DNA of 64,000 nt from PoT sp049331405 (GCF_049331405.1 NZ_CP186274.1:2170001-2234000), one strand, 5' to 3'. Shown: positions 54,532 through 64,000, numbered from the stretch's first letter. Numbers and translations are program-made. The notes: generated from the letters alone by a model not told the origin.

Positions 54532-54910
54532 ATGGTGAATATCCAGGACCTCTTCAACGACGCCAAGTGCTTCCAAACCGTCCGCGATATGCGGTGACCC
54601 GATGGCGTCGCCTGCCCCTCCTGCGAATCGGCCTCGGTCGTCAGGAATGGCCGCGACGAAACCAAGCCCGAGCGTCGGCTCGATGAGTGCCGCGGCTCCC
54701 GCAAGCGGTTCGACGACCTCACCGGCACCGTCTTCGCGGGCCATCACCGGCCGTTGCGGGCCTGGATCGCCTGCTTACAACTCAGGGGCTGAACCTCCCG
54801 GGATTGCAGGTCGCCCGCGAGCTCGGCATCGGCAATTCCGACGCCCGGGATGATGATCACGACCCTCCGCCAGGGAATCCGCCGCCCGTGCTTCGGGCCA
54901 CTGAGAACAT
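54532..54910 (+). pseudogene. IS1595-type transposase remnant
   Basis: From the ATG at 54532 the frame reads MVNIQDLFNDAKCFQTVRDMR, then an in-frame TGA (54595-54597) where the family has Trp, then PDGVACPSCESASVVRNGRD and FDDLTGTVFAGHHRPLRAW: the N-terminal zinc-binding region of IS1595-family transposases. The sense then moves to another frame (GLNLPGLQVARELGIG) and is lost. It has one stop and at least one frameshift and lacks the catalytic domain. Confidence 0.75.
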
Positions 54911-55143
54911 AGGGAGATCGGGGGCGCTAACAATATGTCCGCCAACTCGTTCGGGCGCAAGGACATCGACGACCGCCTGTGGAAGGCCAAGCAGTTCTGG
55001 TGGGATCGCTCGCAGGCACAGCAGCCCCTCGACACGAATGTTCTACCGGGCAAGGCCCCGCTGCAAGGCGCTGTCCGCTGCCCGGTAGCCAGTCGGCCGC
55101 GACCGTCGACTCATGCTGGTAGACGGCGGGAAGTGCTGAAAAT
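54911..55143. other. Region with one doubtful small frame
   Basis: A frame at 54935-55147 on the plus strand begins MSANSFGRKDIDDRLWKAK but ends without clear structure. It may be part of the IS remnant region. Not called. Confidence 0.3.
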
Positions 55144-55443
55144 CTAGCGGGCCGACACCAAGGGGTCATCGACCCCGAGGTCCGGGCTGGCGATCAACGG
55201 GGCAGGCTGACGTCGCAGCAAGCCCGCCCACCGGCACACCAAGCATTTGTATCGCCTGGAGTCGACGAATCGCCCGATGAATCGATCGAACCTGTTGCGG
55301 GGCTCGCGCTTGAGCGACAGCGAATTGTGGCAGCGCGGACAGCAGTGGTCCCGAGAGAGGAGGGATCTGGTCAAGGAGAGAACGCTAGATACCGAGACCA
55401 GGAGGGCAGCCATCAAGGCCGCGTAGACGAGGTAGATAATCAT
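55144..55443 (-). CDS. Small membrane protein with zinc ribbon
   Basis: A 99-residue protein. The ATG at 55443 has GGAGG 9 bases upstream. One N-terminal membrane helix (MIIYLVYAALMAALLVSVSS) is followed by a zinc ribbon made of CCPRCH and, about 35 residues later, CLVC. The C-terminus is Arg-rich then acidic. I do not recognise a specific family. Its design (single helix plus ribbon) is the reverse order of the protein at 36667. The longer frame to 55662 has no ribosome binding site. Confidence 0.65.
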   Translation of the reverse strand: MIIYLVYAALMAALLVSVSSVLSLTRSLLSRDHCCPRCHNSLSLKREPRNRFDRFIGRFVDSRRYKCLVCRWAGLLRRQPAPLIASPDLGVDDPLVSAR

Positions 55444-55775
55444 AGGTTGAGGCCTCCATAGCCGAATACTCGGGACGTCCTGTAACCCGGAGGTGGGGAG
55501 ACCCCCGACGGGTAGGAAAGGCAGAGGCAGCGCCGTCCTTAACTCCTGGACTTTAGTAACCGTGACACGTCTTTGAAAGCCAAATCTTCTAACGCCAGGG
55601 GGATTCCTCTGGAAATGCCGTGGGCCGAAGGCACTCCATGCGTGGCAAGGGCCTCGCCACACTCCGACTCCCGGCCGCGGGAGGCCGCCCCGGAGGGGAT
55701 GACGCGTCCCTATCCCTTCACAAGGCGGCCTATTCTTTAGCGACCGTCCCCGAACACAGCAGTACCGACGGCGGG
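55444..55775. other. Intergenic region
   Basis: About 330 bases between two minus-strand genes. No gene is supported. An imperfect GC-rich hairpin is visible around 55663-55700. Confidence 0.35.
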
Positions 55776-56249
55776 TCAGGGCTTCAGCCCAGGGATCTTC
55801 TCCATCACCTTCGTCATGGTCCCCAGCTTCTCGTTCATCTCGGTCATCAGGGCGTTGCTGCGAGCGACGTTCTTGTTCATCTCGGTCATCAGCTCGATCG
55901 TCGCCTTCATGTTCTTGTTCGTGTCGTCCATCTTCTCATTGGATGAAACCACTTTCTCGATCATGCTCGTCATGTTCCGGTTTGACTCGTCGATCTTGGC
56001 GTTGGACTCGACGACCTTGGAGATGCTGATCGCCACCTGACGGCTCGATTCGACGATCAGCCGATTCGACTCGACCATCAAGGCCCGCGTGTCCGTCATC
56101 TGCTGATTCATGACGGACATCTGGCCGTTCGTGCCGGAAAGCAGCGAATTCGCCTTATCGAGTTCGGCGATGGTCGTGTCGACGCGTTTCAAGATGCTGC
56201 ACCCCGTCAGGTGGAGGCAGGCGAGCGCAAGGATGATGAGGCGGCCCAT
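55776..56249 (-). CDS. Coiled-coil lipoprotein
   Basis: A 157-residue lipoprotein. The signal peptide MGRLIILALACLHLTGC ends in a perfect lipobox with Cys17. The rest is a long helical coiled coil with recurring units such as MVESNRLIVESSRQVA, VVESNAKIDESNRNM, VVSSNEKMDDTNKNM and MTEMNKNVARSNALM. The ATG at 56249 has AAGGAA upstream. It resembles envelope-spanning helical lipoproteins in design, but I cannot assign a family. It stands alone among degraded sequences. Confidence 0.8.
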   Translation of the reverse strand: MGRLIILALACLHLTGCSILKRVDTTIAELDKANSLLSGTNGQMSVMNQQMTDTRALMVESNRLIVESSRQVAISISKVVESNAKIDESNRNMTSMIEKVVSSNEKMDDTNKNMKATIELMTEMNKNVARSNALMTEMNEKLGTMTKVMEKIPGLKP

Positions 56250-56828
56250 CCCACATTCCTTTTCATGGAGCAATGATTCCGGTGGCTCTCCCGAAGATCG
56301 TCGCCCGGAGCCGATTGCCATCGGCCAATCCGCGGAATTGCGCCCAAGGAACGCGGAGATGTATCGATTGGGTCGGAGGAGCCTGGAGATCAGTTGCGCC
56401 GGACATTAGGCCAGGGCGTGGATCGCCCGAACCTGATGCTCTTGTCGAGGTCGAGCCAGGACTCCAACTCCGAGTCCGACGATACGACGAAGAGGCCGAC
56501 GTCCAGGCACGGGAACCGATCTCAGATCGAGGCCTTGAGCCGATCGACAGTCGCGGTGAACATTCCGGCGGGTCGCCCGAGTCGGGTCGCTTGACGACGA
56601 ACTGCCAGCCACCGAACGAAGGCCCGATCGAGGCGATGTTGACCGCATCGCCCTAATCCACGACCCAGGCGGCGAGGAAGCCGATGAGCCGGGGATATCG
56701 TGATCGTCAAATCTGGTCATCGAGCCATCTCGGCGAATACGTTTCACGCTCGCCACTCGGCTTATAGGACTGCCCTGAGCCTACCACCCCATCTCCCTGA
56801 CGCGAGCTAAGCAGCCTTAAGGCGCGGG
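56250..56828. other. Region without a supported gene
   Basis: About 580 bases. Several frames overlap but none shows a signal, motif or ribosome binding site. The sequence retains high GC and may be a decayed gene on the minus strand. Confidence 0.35.
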
Positions 56829-57185
56829 CTAAGGGGCTGTGCTGAGGATGTCTTCCAGCTCGTGCCAACTGACCTCGATGAACCACGGACTGCCCGAACC
56901 GATTTCCAATTGGATGGTCGACGGGATAGCCCATATTTGACACGGCTTATTTTGGTCAGTGCGCCCCAGATTTCCTGGGGCGGGCCCGTAAAGCTGGCCT
57001 CGATTTGGATCTATCCTGGCTCTGAGATCTCGCAGCGGCAACACGATCGCTTCTTGCGGCCTGCTCGCTCTTGGATCATCCCTAATGCTAAGGTGAACAT
57101 TTTCTCCTATAATGTCGACATCCAGATAGCGATCTACCCATTTCTTGCCGTTCCTGCCCCCGGATTTGCCTGTAAGCCTCGGCAT
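56829..57185 (-). CDS. Hypothetical protein
   Basis: A frame of 118 residues from the ATG at 57185 (136 from a TTG at 57239). The sequence looks protein-like: KKWVDRYLDVDIIGENVHLS, IVLPLRDLRARIDPN and PWFIEVSWHELEDIL. The content suggests a small beta-rich domain. No family, membrane segment or partner recognised. Confidence 0.5.
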   Translation of the reverse strand: MPRLTGKSGGRNGKKWVDRYLDVDIIGENVHLSIRDDPRASRPQEAIVLPLRDLRARIDPNRGQLYGPAPGNLGRTDQNKPCQIWAIPSTIQLEIGSGSPWFIEVSWHELEDILSTAP

Positions 57186-57239
57186 TGGAATCTTGCTCAA
57201 GGATTCGGTGGTCGTGTCAGAACAAAATGATTCTGGCAA

Positions 57240-58139
57240 TGATCACCTGTCCATAGCGTCGTTGTAAATGCCAAGTTTCTCATGGCACCCCGGCAGCAAA
57301 GCACTTCCATCCTTCAAGCAGTCAGTAGGCGTGAGCGTGACCGCTTTGCGGATTGCGCGTCTTCTCCTCGGCCGCATCGGCAGTCCAAAGATTTCGGGAT
57401 GTTTCCTCGTTGACCTTGCCGAGGAAGCACATGCACGTTGCCACTGCAGTGTCCAGGAATACCCTATCGCTCGAATTTCTTGCGGAAAGGGCCCCTCCAT
57501 TGGTCGTGCGAATCTACTCGGCTCCCGTCGGCAGCCTGCACCTGACACTGCCGAAGTGCCATCGGTTGATCGCGATAGTGGAGGCTCCAGAGGGCTCCCG
57601 CGCCGAGCACACAAAGACGATCGGCAGCATGCACTATGTGCCATTGCCGGAAGACAAAAGTCAGCTCCTGGCCTTGAGGCCCAAGCAGATCCAGTAAGCT
57701 GCCCGCAGCAAGTCGCAGGGATTCAAGCTCGCCTGACCCACACCTCACCGTTCCTCCCCCTCAACTGACCGATTCATGGGGGCGAGGATGGCCTTTTTCA
57801 CACCCAGGTTCGAGCGCAAGAGCACGACGGTGCCGGGACCGAAGGACGTGCCGCTGACCTGCGAGATCATCCGCGGTACGACGCGGCGATGGAGGCGGTC
57901 CTACGAGGCGAGGGAGGAGCCGGGGAGGTGGTCGGTGCATCGCATCGGGCCGCGAGTGATCGCGACCATGTGATCGACGGGCTGAGTGGGCTCCGGCTGC
58001 CGATCAGGGCCGCGTCCGTCGAGGAGCTTTGCGAAAGCCCGACGGATGATGAGTGGTTCAGCTAAAATCACTGGACAGGCTTGCCAGCAGGGTCGAACGG
58101 CCGTAGGTTGAGCTTAGGACTCTTGCAACATCCAATTGA
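57240..58139. other. Gene-poor region, probably decayed
   Basis: About 900 bases. Overlapping frames at 57243-57644 (minus), 57353-57697 (plus), 57464-57748 (minus) and 57776-57973 (plus) each have some protein-like stretches but none has start signals or recognisable motifs. It sits between two regions with transposase remnants. Confidence 0.4.
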
Positions 58140-58457
58140 ATGACGATGGGACGGAATGGCATGCCATTGCTGGAATGGGCGAGGTCGCGATTGAGGAGGG
58201 ACGGGCTGCTCATCTGCACGGCGGCTGCGGTCCTGGCGATCGGCCTGGGCGTGTGGATGCGGAAGCCTAGAGCACCGGAGTCCAACCGCATCGCCGACGC
58301 CCTGGGCCTCCCCAGCGAGGCGAAGGACATCAAGCTACTGGGCAACGACTGGTACTCGTTCTCGCTCGAGGTCGGCGGGAAGAGACGCCAGTTCCTGCGT
58401 CACAACGTCGTCGGGCTCGCCTCGTCGGCCGAGTCCATCGTGGAGTTGGCGCCCTAA
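58140..58457 (+). CDS. Small single-pass membrane protein
   Basis: A 105-residue protein with a charged N-terminus (LLEWARSRLRRDG), one membrane helix (LLICTAAAVLAIGLGVWM) and a soluble C-terminal domain (DIKLLGNDWYSFSLEVGGKRRQFL). The start may be the ATG at 58140 or that at 58161. No family recognised. A transposase remnant follows 33 bp later. Confidence 0.6.
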   Translation: MTMGRNGMPLLEWARSRLRRDGLLICTAAAVLAIGLGVWMRKPRAPESNRIADALGLPSEAKDIKLLGNDWYSFSLEVGGKRRQFLRHNVVGLASSAESIVELAP

Positions 58458-58489
58458 GCACCTGAACTCGGTTTCCCCATGATTCCGTT

Positions 58490-58834
58490 ATGATCCGCAT
58501 ATACCTCGAAGACCGCATCCGCGAGGGGCTCAACACGCTGCGACGCAAGTCGTTGCCACCCAAGGTCCGCGGCCGCATCGAGATGCTCACGCTCGCCGAC
58601 GCCGGGTGGTCGGCACCCAGGATCGCCGCCCACCTCGGCCGCTAGGGCCAGGCCGTCCGCGACCTGCTCAAGGACTTCCTCGATCGGGGGACCGCCGCGC
58701 TCTACCCGCGCCGCACCGGCCCCGCGCCCGACGCCGCCAGTCGCGAGCGCGTGGCCGCGGAGTTGAAGGGATTCATGGCCGAGGACCGGACCTGGTCCAG
58801 CCGCCAGCTCGCCGAGGCCCTCGCCGAGCGATGA
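58490..58834 (+). pseudogene. IS630-type transposase N-terminal remnant
   Basis: A 114-codon frame encodes a helix-turn-helix like that of IS630-family transposases (MLTLADAGWSAPRIAAHLGR, then QAVRDLLKDFLDRG), interrupted by an in-frame TAG at 58643-58645 and ended by TGA at 58832-58834. The catalytic domain is absent. It is a different lineage from the element at 38786-39939. Confidence 0.7.
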
Positions 58835-59171
58835 AGGCCCGGTATCGCCGCACCGCCTCCACGCTCGGGAACAATGCAGAACCCGACCTCGTCACGCTCC
58901 CCGATGGGCGGCATGGTGTAGACCTCCGTGGCCCTGCCTTTGGCACCAGGCTCGCTGATGTTGGCGTACCAGCGACGATGGGTCGATTTTCAGCGAGTTT
59001 TCGCTACGCTCGAAATTTATGGACGCTTGTACAGAAATAACCCAAACCTCACAACTGTACCTGTAGCATCTATATCGATGCCAGTCGGCCGGTTTTGAAC
59101 GCCGGATAGAACGTAATAGAAGAGCGTCTACGGCGACGCCTAGGGAAGGAGCCGGATTCGGCCGGCGCAAC
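58835..59171. other. Intergenic region
   Basis: About 340 bases between the transposase remnant and the tRNA-Arg terminator. No supported gene. Confidence 0.4.
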
Positions 59172-59198
59172 AAAAAACCCTTGGCATCCCAAGGGTTT
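59172..59198 (-). terminator. Rho-independent terminator of tRNA-Arg
   Basis: A 10-bp perfect stem (arms 59175-59184 and 59189-59198, 4-nt loop) followed on the minus strand by a run of T, about 11 bases after the 3' end of the tRNA. Confidence 0.88.
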
Positions 59199-59208
59199 CC
59201 GTCTTCAG

Positions 59209-59282
<74 letters not shown>

Positions 59283-59442
59283 AAGTGGCTTGGGTCAACC
59301 CCACGGACGATATCCTAACGAGGGCAGGGGGGCTGAGAAAACCCCAAAGTCTCCAATTTTTAAGAACTCGTGCCACAGCCCTGTTTTACACTGGTCCAAG
59401 TTGCGAGATGCAGGCCGGGCCTTTGTATCTATACCCACCACC

Positions 59443-60498
59443 TCAGCCATGGCTCGAACCGGGGAAGATGGGGACCACGATGGTGCGCCGTTCATCGGCA
59501 GACTCGTAGGCGGCCCAGACGATGTCCATGGTCTTGAGCGTGTCGAGGGCCGAGGTCTCGTGCGGGGTGCCCGCGATCAGGCCCGAGATGAAGTGATGTT
59601 GGGTCGCCGCGTATGCGGAGAGGTAAACCTGATCCGCCGGGGGAAGGTCGACCGGGGCAGAGGATCGCTCTCCCTGAAGACCATGCCATTCCAGGGAGCC
59701 GTCGGCCAGGACTCGCAGAGAGCCGAGCGTCCCCTCGACGACCGTCTCGTTCAGAGCCCACTCGGGGCGAGCGGTCTCGGCAGGGGCGCACCAGTTCATG
59801 TCAAGGAGCCCGACGGCGCCGCTGGCGAAGTCGAGGTCGAGGGTGGCCATGTCCTCTCCGATGTGGTCGGAGCCGAAACGACGGGTCGTCGCCGTGACCG
59901 CGACGACCTCGCCTAGGAGGAAACGGGCCGTGTCGATGAGGTGACAACCCATCTCGAAGAGGATCAGGCGGGGCATCTGGGCAAAATAGGGCTGATCCGA
60001 AAAACCGTCGGCACGAAGGGCCAGGGTGTCGCGATGGGCGAGGCGGAGCCGCAAGGGACGCCCGATCAAGCCCGTGGCGATCTGAGCGAGCATGGCACGA
60101 TACCAGGGGCGGAAACGCCAGTTCTCGTGAATCATCAGCCGGATGCCGGCTACATCACTGGCCGCGATCATCGCGAGCAGCGATTCCCGATCGATCGCGG
60201 CGGGTTTCTGGCAGAGGACGTGGGCCTTGTGCGCGGCTGCGAGGTCCACGAGGGCGGGGTGGGAGTCGGGACGCGTGCAGATCTCGACGAAGTCGAGCAT
60301 TTCGGCGCGGAACATCGCCCCGGCGTCGGCGTAGAGGCGGGCCTCGGGGGCCTGCTCGGCGGCCTTCTGGAGCCGGATCGGGTCGAGGTCGCAGAGGGCG
60401 ACCAGGGTGGCGTCGGGGACCGATTTCCAGGCCGCGATGTGGTGCTGGGAGACGAATCCGCAGCCAATCAGGCCACCGCGTAGCTTCGATGAGTGCAT
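59443..60498 (-). CDS. Gfo/Idh/MocA-family oxidoreductase
   Basis: A 351-residue NAD(P)-dependent oxidoreductase. The Rossmann motif is GGLIGCGFVSQHHIAAW; the conserved CQKPAAIDRES carries the usual EKP-type lysine (here QKP); the second domain has RLMIHENWRFRPWYRAM and EMGCHLIDTARFLLG with the catalytic-region histidine. The family acts on sugars, inositols and sugar derivatives; the substrate here is unknown. No signal peptide, so cytosolic, unlike the many exported planctomycete homologues. The start at 60498 is the first ATG. It is divergent from the ABC exporter operon at 61046. Confidence 0.92.
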   Translation of the reverse strand: MHSSKLRGGLIGCGFVSQHHIAAWKSVPDATLVALCDLDPIRLQKAAEQAPEARLYADAGAMFRAEMLDFVEICTRPDSHPALVDLAAAHKAHVLCQKPAAIDRESLLAMIAASDVAGIRLMIHENWRFRPWYRAMLAQIATGLIGRPLRLRLAHRDTLALRADGFSDQPYFAQMPRLILFEMGCHLIDTARFLLGEVVAVTATTRRFGSDHIGEDMATLDLDFASGAVGLLDMNWCAPAETARPEWALNETVVEGTLGSLRVLADGSLEWHGLQGERSSAPVDLPPADQVYLSAYAATQHHFISGLIAGTPHETSALDTLKTMDIVWAAYESADERRTIVVPIFPGSSHG

Positions 60499-61045
60499 CG
60501 GTCGATCCTATGCTCCCATGTGCTCGACAAGCAGGGTCGTTGCCATGAAGACGAGGTTGCGCGTAATCTCGGAGAATGGGACGAACGGAACCGCCTCGAC
60601 GGCCTCGACGTCGCCACGATGTGGACCGTCTCGAGGGTACGCGAGAGGGCGTGCGCGAACCACCCCGGGGTTCCCTGCGTAGCACGAATCGGAGCCTCAG
60701 CCCGAAGTTGTGGCGGCTGAGGTTTCGCCCGGCGTTCTGAAGAAGGTGCGGAGAGCCCGGCGGGTTCGCTGGGAAGGGTCGCGCTGCATGATCGGTGGGC
60801 GAATCGTCTTGCACGGAAGGGTAGATCGCGATCCGAATGGCTTCAGGGAGGCAGGCCGTGCCGGTTGCGTCGCGCCTGGGGGGTCGGCATAATGTGCCCA
60901 ATTGACGCTCCGCGGTCGACGCAGTTGAGGCGGCGGAGCGGTGATCTTCGGCTCGGTCCTGGTCGGGCGGCGGGTCCAAGCGGCTCGAACGCGTTCGAAC
61001 ACCCATGGCACTCGCCCGAGTGGTCTTTTGAGGATAAAGGTGGGT
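60499..61045. other. Intergenic region between divergent genes
   Basis: About 550 bases. No gene is supported; frames here mirror neighbouring genes. A possible plus-strand promoter lies at 60865-60893. Confidence 0.45.
60865..60893 (+). promoter_or_regulatory. Possible sigma-70 promoter for the ABC exporter operon
   Basis: TTGCGT (60865-60870), a 17-base spacer and CATAAT (60888-60893), about 150 bases before the ABC ATPase start. The spacing is ideal and the -10 is close to consensus; judged by eye only. Confidence 0.35.
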
Positions 61046-61774
61046 ATGTCCACTCCGCTGATGATCGAAGCTCAAGGGCTTTCCAAACAATACGGGACGT
61101 TCCTCGCAGTCCGGGATGTCTCCTTCTCCATTCCTAAAGGACAGGTGGTCGCCTTCCTCGGCCCCAACGGCGCGGGGAAGACCACGACGATGCGGCTGCT
61201 GACCGGGTTCGTGGCGCCTACACGAGGCACCTCTCGAATCGCCGGCATCAACGTGCAGGATGATCGCATCGAGGCGGCCAGGCACCTCGGATACCTCCCC
61301 GAGAACGGCCCGCTCTACCCGGACATGACCCCGCACAGCCTGCTCGTCTTCTTCGGCGAGGCACGGGGGCTCTCCGGCAGTTACCTCCGGCAGCGGATCG
61401 AGGCGGTCCTGAGCCAGTGCTCGCTCGAGTCGGTCGCTTACAAGCCGGTCGGCAAGCTCTCGAAGGGGTATCGGCAGCGCGTGTCGATGTCGCAGGCGCT
61501 CCTGCATGATCCCGAAGTCCTGATCATGGACGAGCCGACGAGCGGCCTCGACCCGAACCAGATCCGGGGGGTCCGCAAGCTGATCCGAGAGCTGGGTCAG
61601 TCGAAGACCGTGCTGGTCTCGACGCACATCCTCCAGGAAGTCGAGCCGGTCGCCGACCGCGTGCTCTTCATCCACGACGGCAAGATCGTGTTCGATGGCG
61701 AGCCGGGCGGCCTCCGCAAGGAAGGTCAGACCCTCGAAGAGCAGTTCCACCGTCTCACGGCGCAGCCGGTCTGA
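61046..61774 (+). CDS. ABC transporter ATP-binding protein (GldA-like)
   Basis: A 242-residue ATPase of the ABC-2/gliding-motility class. Walker A LGPNGAGKTTT, the signature variant KLSKGYRQRV, Walker B LIMDEPTSGLDPNQ and switch histidine VSTHILQEVE are present. The ATG at 61046 has AAGGTG upstream. The next gene, 77 bp downstream, encodes the permease fused to a GldG-like domain, so together they form a GldAFG-type exporter. In Bacteroidetes this system supports gliding; in planctomycetes its cargo is unknown. Confidence 0.93.
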   Translation: MSTPLMIEAQGLSKQYGTFLAVRDVSFSIPKGQVVAFLGPNGAGKTTTMRLLTGFVAPTRGTSRIAGINVQDDRIEAARHLGYLPENGPLYPDMTPHSLLVFFGEARGLSGSYLRQRIEAVLSQCSLESVAYKPVGKLSKGYRQRVSMSQALLHDPEVLIMDEPTSGLDPNQIRGVRKLIRELGQSKTVLVSTHILQEVEPVADRVLFIHDGKIVFDGEPGGLRKEGQTLEEQFHRLTAQPV

Positions 61775-61851
61775 GTCTGGCCCCGTGCCCCGGCCGATGT
61801 CGACGCCGATAGGACCTCCCCTCGAAACATTCCGGATTCAGGACTGATACG

Positions 61852-64000
61852 GTGACCACCGCTAAAGAGAAACCCACCAGCCCCGCCCCCGCCAGCCGGA
61901 GCACCAAGGCCGGCGGAGGCTTGCCGTTCCGCCCCGAGGTGGTCAAGGCCATCGCCAAGCGGAACCTCTCGAGCTATTTCAGCAACCCGGCCGGATACGT
62001 CTTCATCACCCTGTTCGTCTTCGTCAGCGCGTGGGTCGCGTTCTGGCAGCCCATCTTCTTCGCCAACAACCTGGCCAACCTTGCGCCGCTGAACGACTGG
62101 ATGCCGTACCTGCTGCTCTTCTTCATCCCGGCCATCACGATGAGCACCTGGGCCGAGGAACGCAGGCTTGGGACCGATGAGCTGCTCTTCACCCTGCCGG
62201 CGCATGACGTCGACGTCGTGCTGGGCAAGTTCCTCGCGGCCGTCGGTATTTACACGGTTGCGCTGCTCTTCTCGCTGACCCAGGTCTTCATCCTGCGGTG
62301 GCTCGGCCAACCGGATTTCGGGATCATCGCCTCGACCTATCTCGGCTACTGGCTGATGGGCGTCATGCTCATCGCGCTGGGGATGGTCGCCTCGCTGCTG
62401 TCGTCGAACGTGACGGTGGCCTTCATCCTCGGTGCGGTCTTCGGAGCCATCCCCGTGTTCCTGGGGATCGTCGGCTCGCCGTTCGGGGGCTCGTTCAAGC
62501 GGTCTCTCGAGGATCTCGCGGTCCCGGCCCAGTTCCAGGACTTCGGCACGGGGGTCGTCCCGATCGCCGGGGTCTTCTACTTCCTCTCGCTGGCCGCCTG
62601 CTTCCTCTACGTGAACATGGTCCTGCTGGGCCGGCGCAACTGGAAGGGGGGCGAGCAGAGCCAGAGCCGCTGGGTCCACTCGATCGTGCGGATCGCAGCG
62701 GTCATCGTCGCCTTGGCGAGCCTCAACGCCCTCGTCGGACGCGTCGGCCTGCGGGCGGACACCAGCGTCGAACGCCTGCACACGCTCTCGGCCGAGACGA
62801 TCGCGACAATCAACCAGATCCCCAAGGATCGACCCGTCTTCATTCAGGCTTATGTCAGCCCCGAGGTCCCTCGCGAGTTCGTGGCGACCAAGGCGGATCT
62901 CGTCGGCCTGCTCAAGGAGTATGCCGCGAAGGGCGGGGACCGCATCCGGCTCAACCTCGTCGAGGCCGAGCTCTACTCCGACGAGGCCCGCAAGGCCGAG
63001 AAGCAGTTCGGCATCGAGCCGCGTCGGGTCATGACGGCCGACGACGCCCGCCAGACCTCGGCCGAGTTCTACCTCGGCGTGGCCTTCAACTCGGGGCTTG
63101 AAGAGGTCGTGATCCCGTTCTTCGACCGCGGCTTGCCGGTCGAGTACGAGCTGACCCGGTCGATCCGCGTCGTCTCCCGGACCGCGCGCAAGAAGGTCGG
63201 GATCCTGAACACCGACGCCAAGCTGATGGGGAATTTCGACTTCCGCTCGATGGGGCAGAGCCCCGAGTGGTCGATCGTCTCGGAGCTGAAGAAGCAGTAC
63301 GAGGTCAGTTCGGTCTCGCCCGACACGCCGATCCCGTCGGACCTCGACGCCCTGCTCGTGGCGCAGCCGTCCTCGCTGACGCAGAAACAAATCGATACCC
63401 TCACCGACTACGCCCGCAAGGGTGGGCCCGTGCTGCTCTTCCTGGATCCGTTCCCGTTCGAGAACCCGCAGATCGCCCCCGAGGTCCCTCGGATGCCGCC
63501 CGGCGGCCCGTTTGGCGGCGGTCAGCCTCCCGAGCCGAAGGGGGACCTCCGGCCCTTGCTGGAGCTCCTTGGGATCGACTGGCCGGCGAGCGACATCGTC
63601 TGGAACCCGTATAACCCGCACCCGAATCTCGCCGACCTGCCGCCGGAAGTCGTGTTCGTGGGCAAGGGGAGCGGCGCCGAGAATCCGTTCAACCCGGATC
63701 AGAACATCAGCGCCGGGCTTCAGGAAGTCGTGCTGATCTTCCCTGGCCTGCTGCGACAGCGGGGGGGGGCGGGGCTCGACTTCACACCGTTGCTCCGCAC
63801 GAATGACTCGGGCGGCACGCTCGCGTTCAGTGAGGTGTCCCAGCAAAGCTTCATGGGCCCGTCGGGCCTGAACCCGAACCGACGCCATTTCCCCTCGGGT
63901 ACGGCGTACACCCTGGCCGCCCGCATCCAGGGGCGTCCCGCGGCCGAGAAGGCCAAGGACGATGCTGCCAAGAAGGATGAAGCCGCCAAGAAGGACGAGG
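61852..64000 (+). CDS. GldF-GldG-type fused ABC permease and auxiliary protein (partial)
   Basis: The frame begins with GTG at 61852 (AGGA upstream) and runs off the window end; 716 codons are visible. After a short Ala/Pro/Lys head, residues about 30-260 form an ABC-2 permease (AIAKRNLSSYFSNPAGYVFIT; FFIPAITMSTWAEERRLGTDELLFTLP is family-typical, quoted in two pieces here: FFIPAITMSTWAEERR and LGTDELLFTLP). After a further helix at about 275-300 comes the GldG-like auxiliary domain (PF09822 type), with LHTLSAETIATINQI, KKVGILNTDAKL and GPVLLFLDPFPFENP. The last visible residues are a Lys/Ala/Asp/Glu repeat. It partners the ATPase just upstream. Confidence 0.88.
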   Translation, partial: MTTAKEKPTSPAPASRSTKAGGGLPFRPEVVKAIAKRNLSSYFSNPAGYVFITLFVFVSAWVAFWQPIFFANNLANLAPLNDWMPYLLLFFIPAITMSTWAEERRLGTDELLFTLPAHDVDVVLGKFLAAVGIYTVALLFSLTQVFILRWLGQPDFGIIASTYLGYWLMGVMLIALGMVASLLSSNVTVAFILGAVFGAIPVFLGIVGSPFGGSFKRSLEDLAVPAQFQDFGTGVVPIAGVFYFLSLAACFLYVNMVLLGRRNWKGGEQSQSRWVHSIVRIAAVIVALASLNALVGRVGLRADTSVERLHTLSAETIATINQIPKDRPVFIQAYVSPEVPREFVATKADLVGLLKEYAAKGGDRIRLNLVEAELYSDEARKAEKQFGIEPRRVMTADDARQTSAEFYLGVAFNSGLEEVVIPFFDRGLPVEYELTRSIRVVSRTARKKVGILNTDAKLMGNFDFRSMGQSPEWSIVSELKKQYEVSSVSPDTPIPSDLDALLVAQPSSLTQKQIDTLTDYARKGGPVLLFLDPFPFENPQIAPEVPRMPPGGPFGGGQPPEPKGDLRPLLELLGIDWPASDIVWNPYNPHPNLADLPPEVVFVGKGSGAENPFNPDQNISAGLQEVVLIFPGLLRQRGGAGLDFTPLLRTNDSGGTLAFSEVSQQSFMGPSGLNPNRRHFPSGTAYTLAARIQGRPAAEKAKDDAAKKDEAAKKDE

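Noticed and set aside
57353..57748. Overlapping frames on both strands
   Set aside because: Some protein-like stretches, but neither strand has a start signal or recognisable family, so I cannot choose.
60155..61750. 531-codon open frame on the minus strand
   Set aside because: Overlaps the oxidoreductase and the ABC ATPase, both of which have clear family motifs.
61726..63888. 720-codon open frame on the minus strand
   Set aside because: It is antisense to the GldF-GldG-type gene, whose translation shows membrane helices and known motifs; the antisense product is Asp/Arg/Glu/Gly-rich, as expected from mirrored high-GC codons.

Overview
The window is high-GC DNA from a planctomycete, most likely of the Isosphaeraceae. 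The evidence is a prepilin-type DUF1559 protein with its small lipoprotein partner, a surface protein with the N-terminal LExRxLL motif, a PEP-CTERM protein, a DUF1080 protein, a Tat-exported TIM-barrel protein and many two-component and Ser/Thr kinase genes. This assignment is an inference from gene content.

Layout. 1-1148 holds no supportable gene. 1149-22048 is mostly ordinary chromosome: a TIM-barrel protein, an NtrC-type regulator with its kinase, an exported squalene-cyclase-like protein, an OmpR-type pair, a His-rich exported protein, a Ser/Thr kinase translationally coupled to a hybrid histidine kinase, PadR plus a flavin monooxygenase, a DUF1080 protein, a repeat-rich surface protein and a PEP-CTERM protein whose anchor is out of frame.

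22397-36131 (minus strand) is the main discovery: a complete retron. Four tightly packed genes encode a BRCT/HEAT protein, a 2132-residue WD40/HEAT protein, a SWIM-WGR protein and a retron reverse transcriptase (NAxxH, YADD and ITG motifs). Upstream lie TWO tandem msr-msd RNA genes. They share nearly identical msr hairpins and msd loop, but the 26-bp msd stem differs at nine base pairs, all compensated, and each has its own a1/a2 repeat and terminator. I believe an RT/SWIM/ARM-repeat retron type is already described (recalled as type XIII, unverified); the paired, covarying RNAs are what I think is new.

36667-43374 holds a zinc-ribbon membrane protein, tRNA-Ser(CGA), tadA, a degraded tRNA, an IS630-type element with a frameshifted transposase, and an NO-detoxification cluster (cupin, quinol NO reductase, Cys-cluster membrane protein). 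44167-50870 holds a diguanylate cyclase and a DUF1559/lipoprotein/ABC ATPase/FtsX-permease operon whose permease is frameshifted. 51637-59282 is gene-poor, with small membrane, lipoprotein and hypothetical genes and IS1595 and IS630 remnants, ending at tRNA-Arg(ACG). 59443-64000 has a Gfo/Idh/MocA oxidoreductase and a GldA/GldFG-type ABC exporter that runs off the window.
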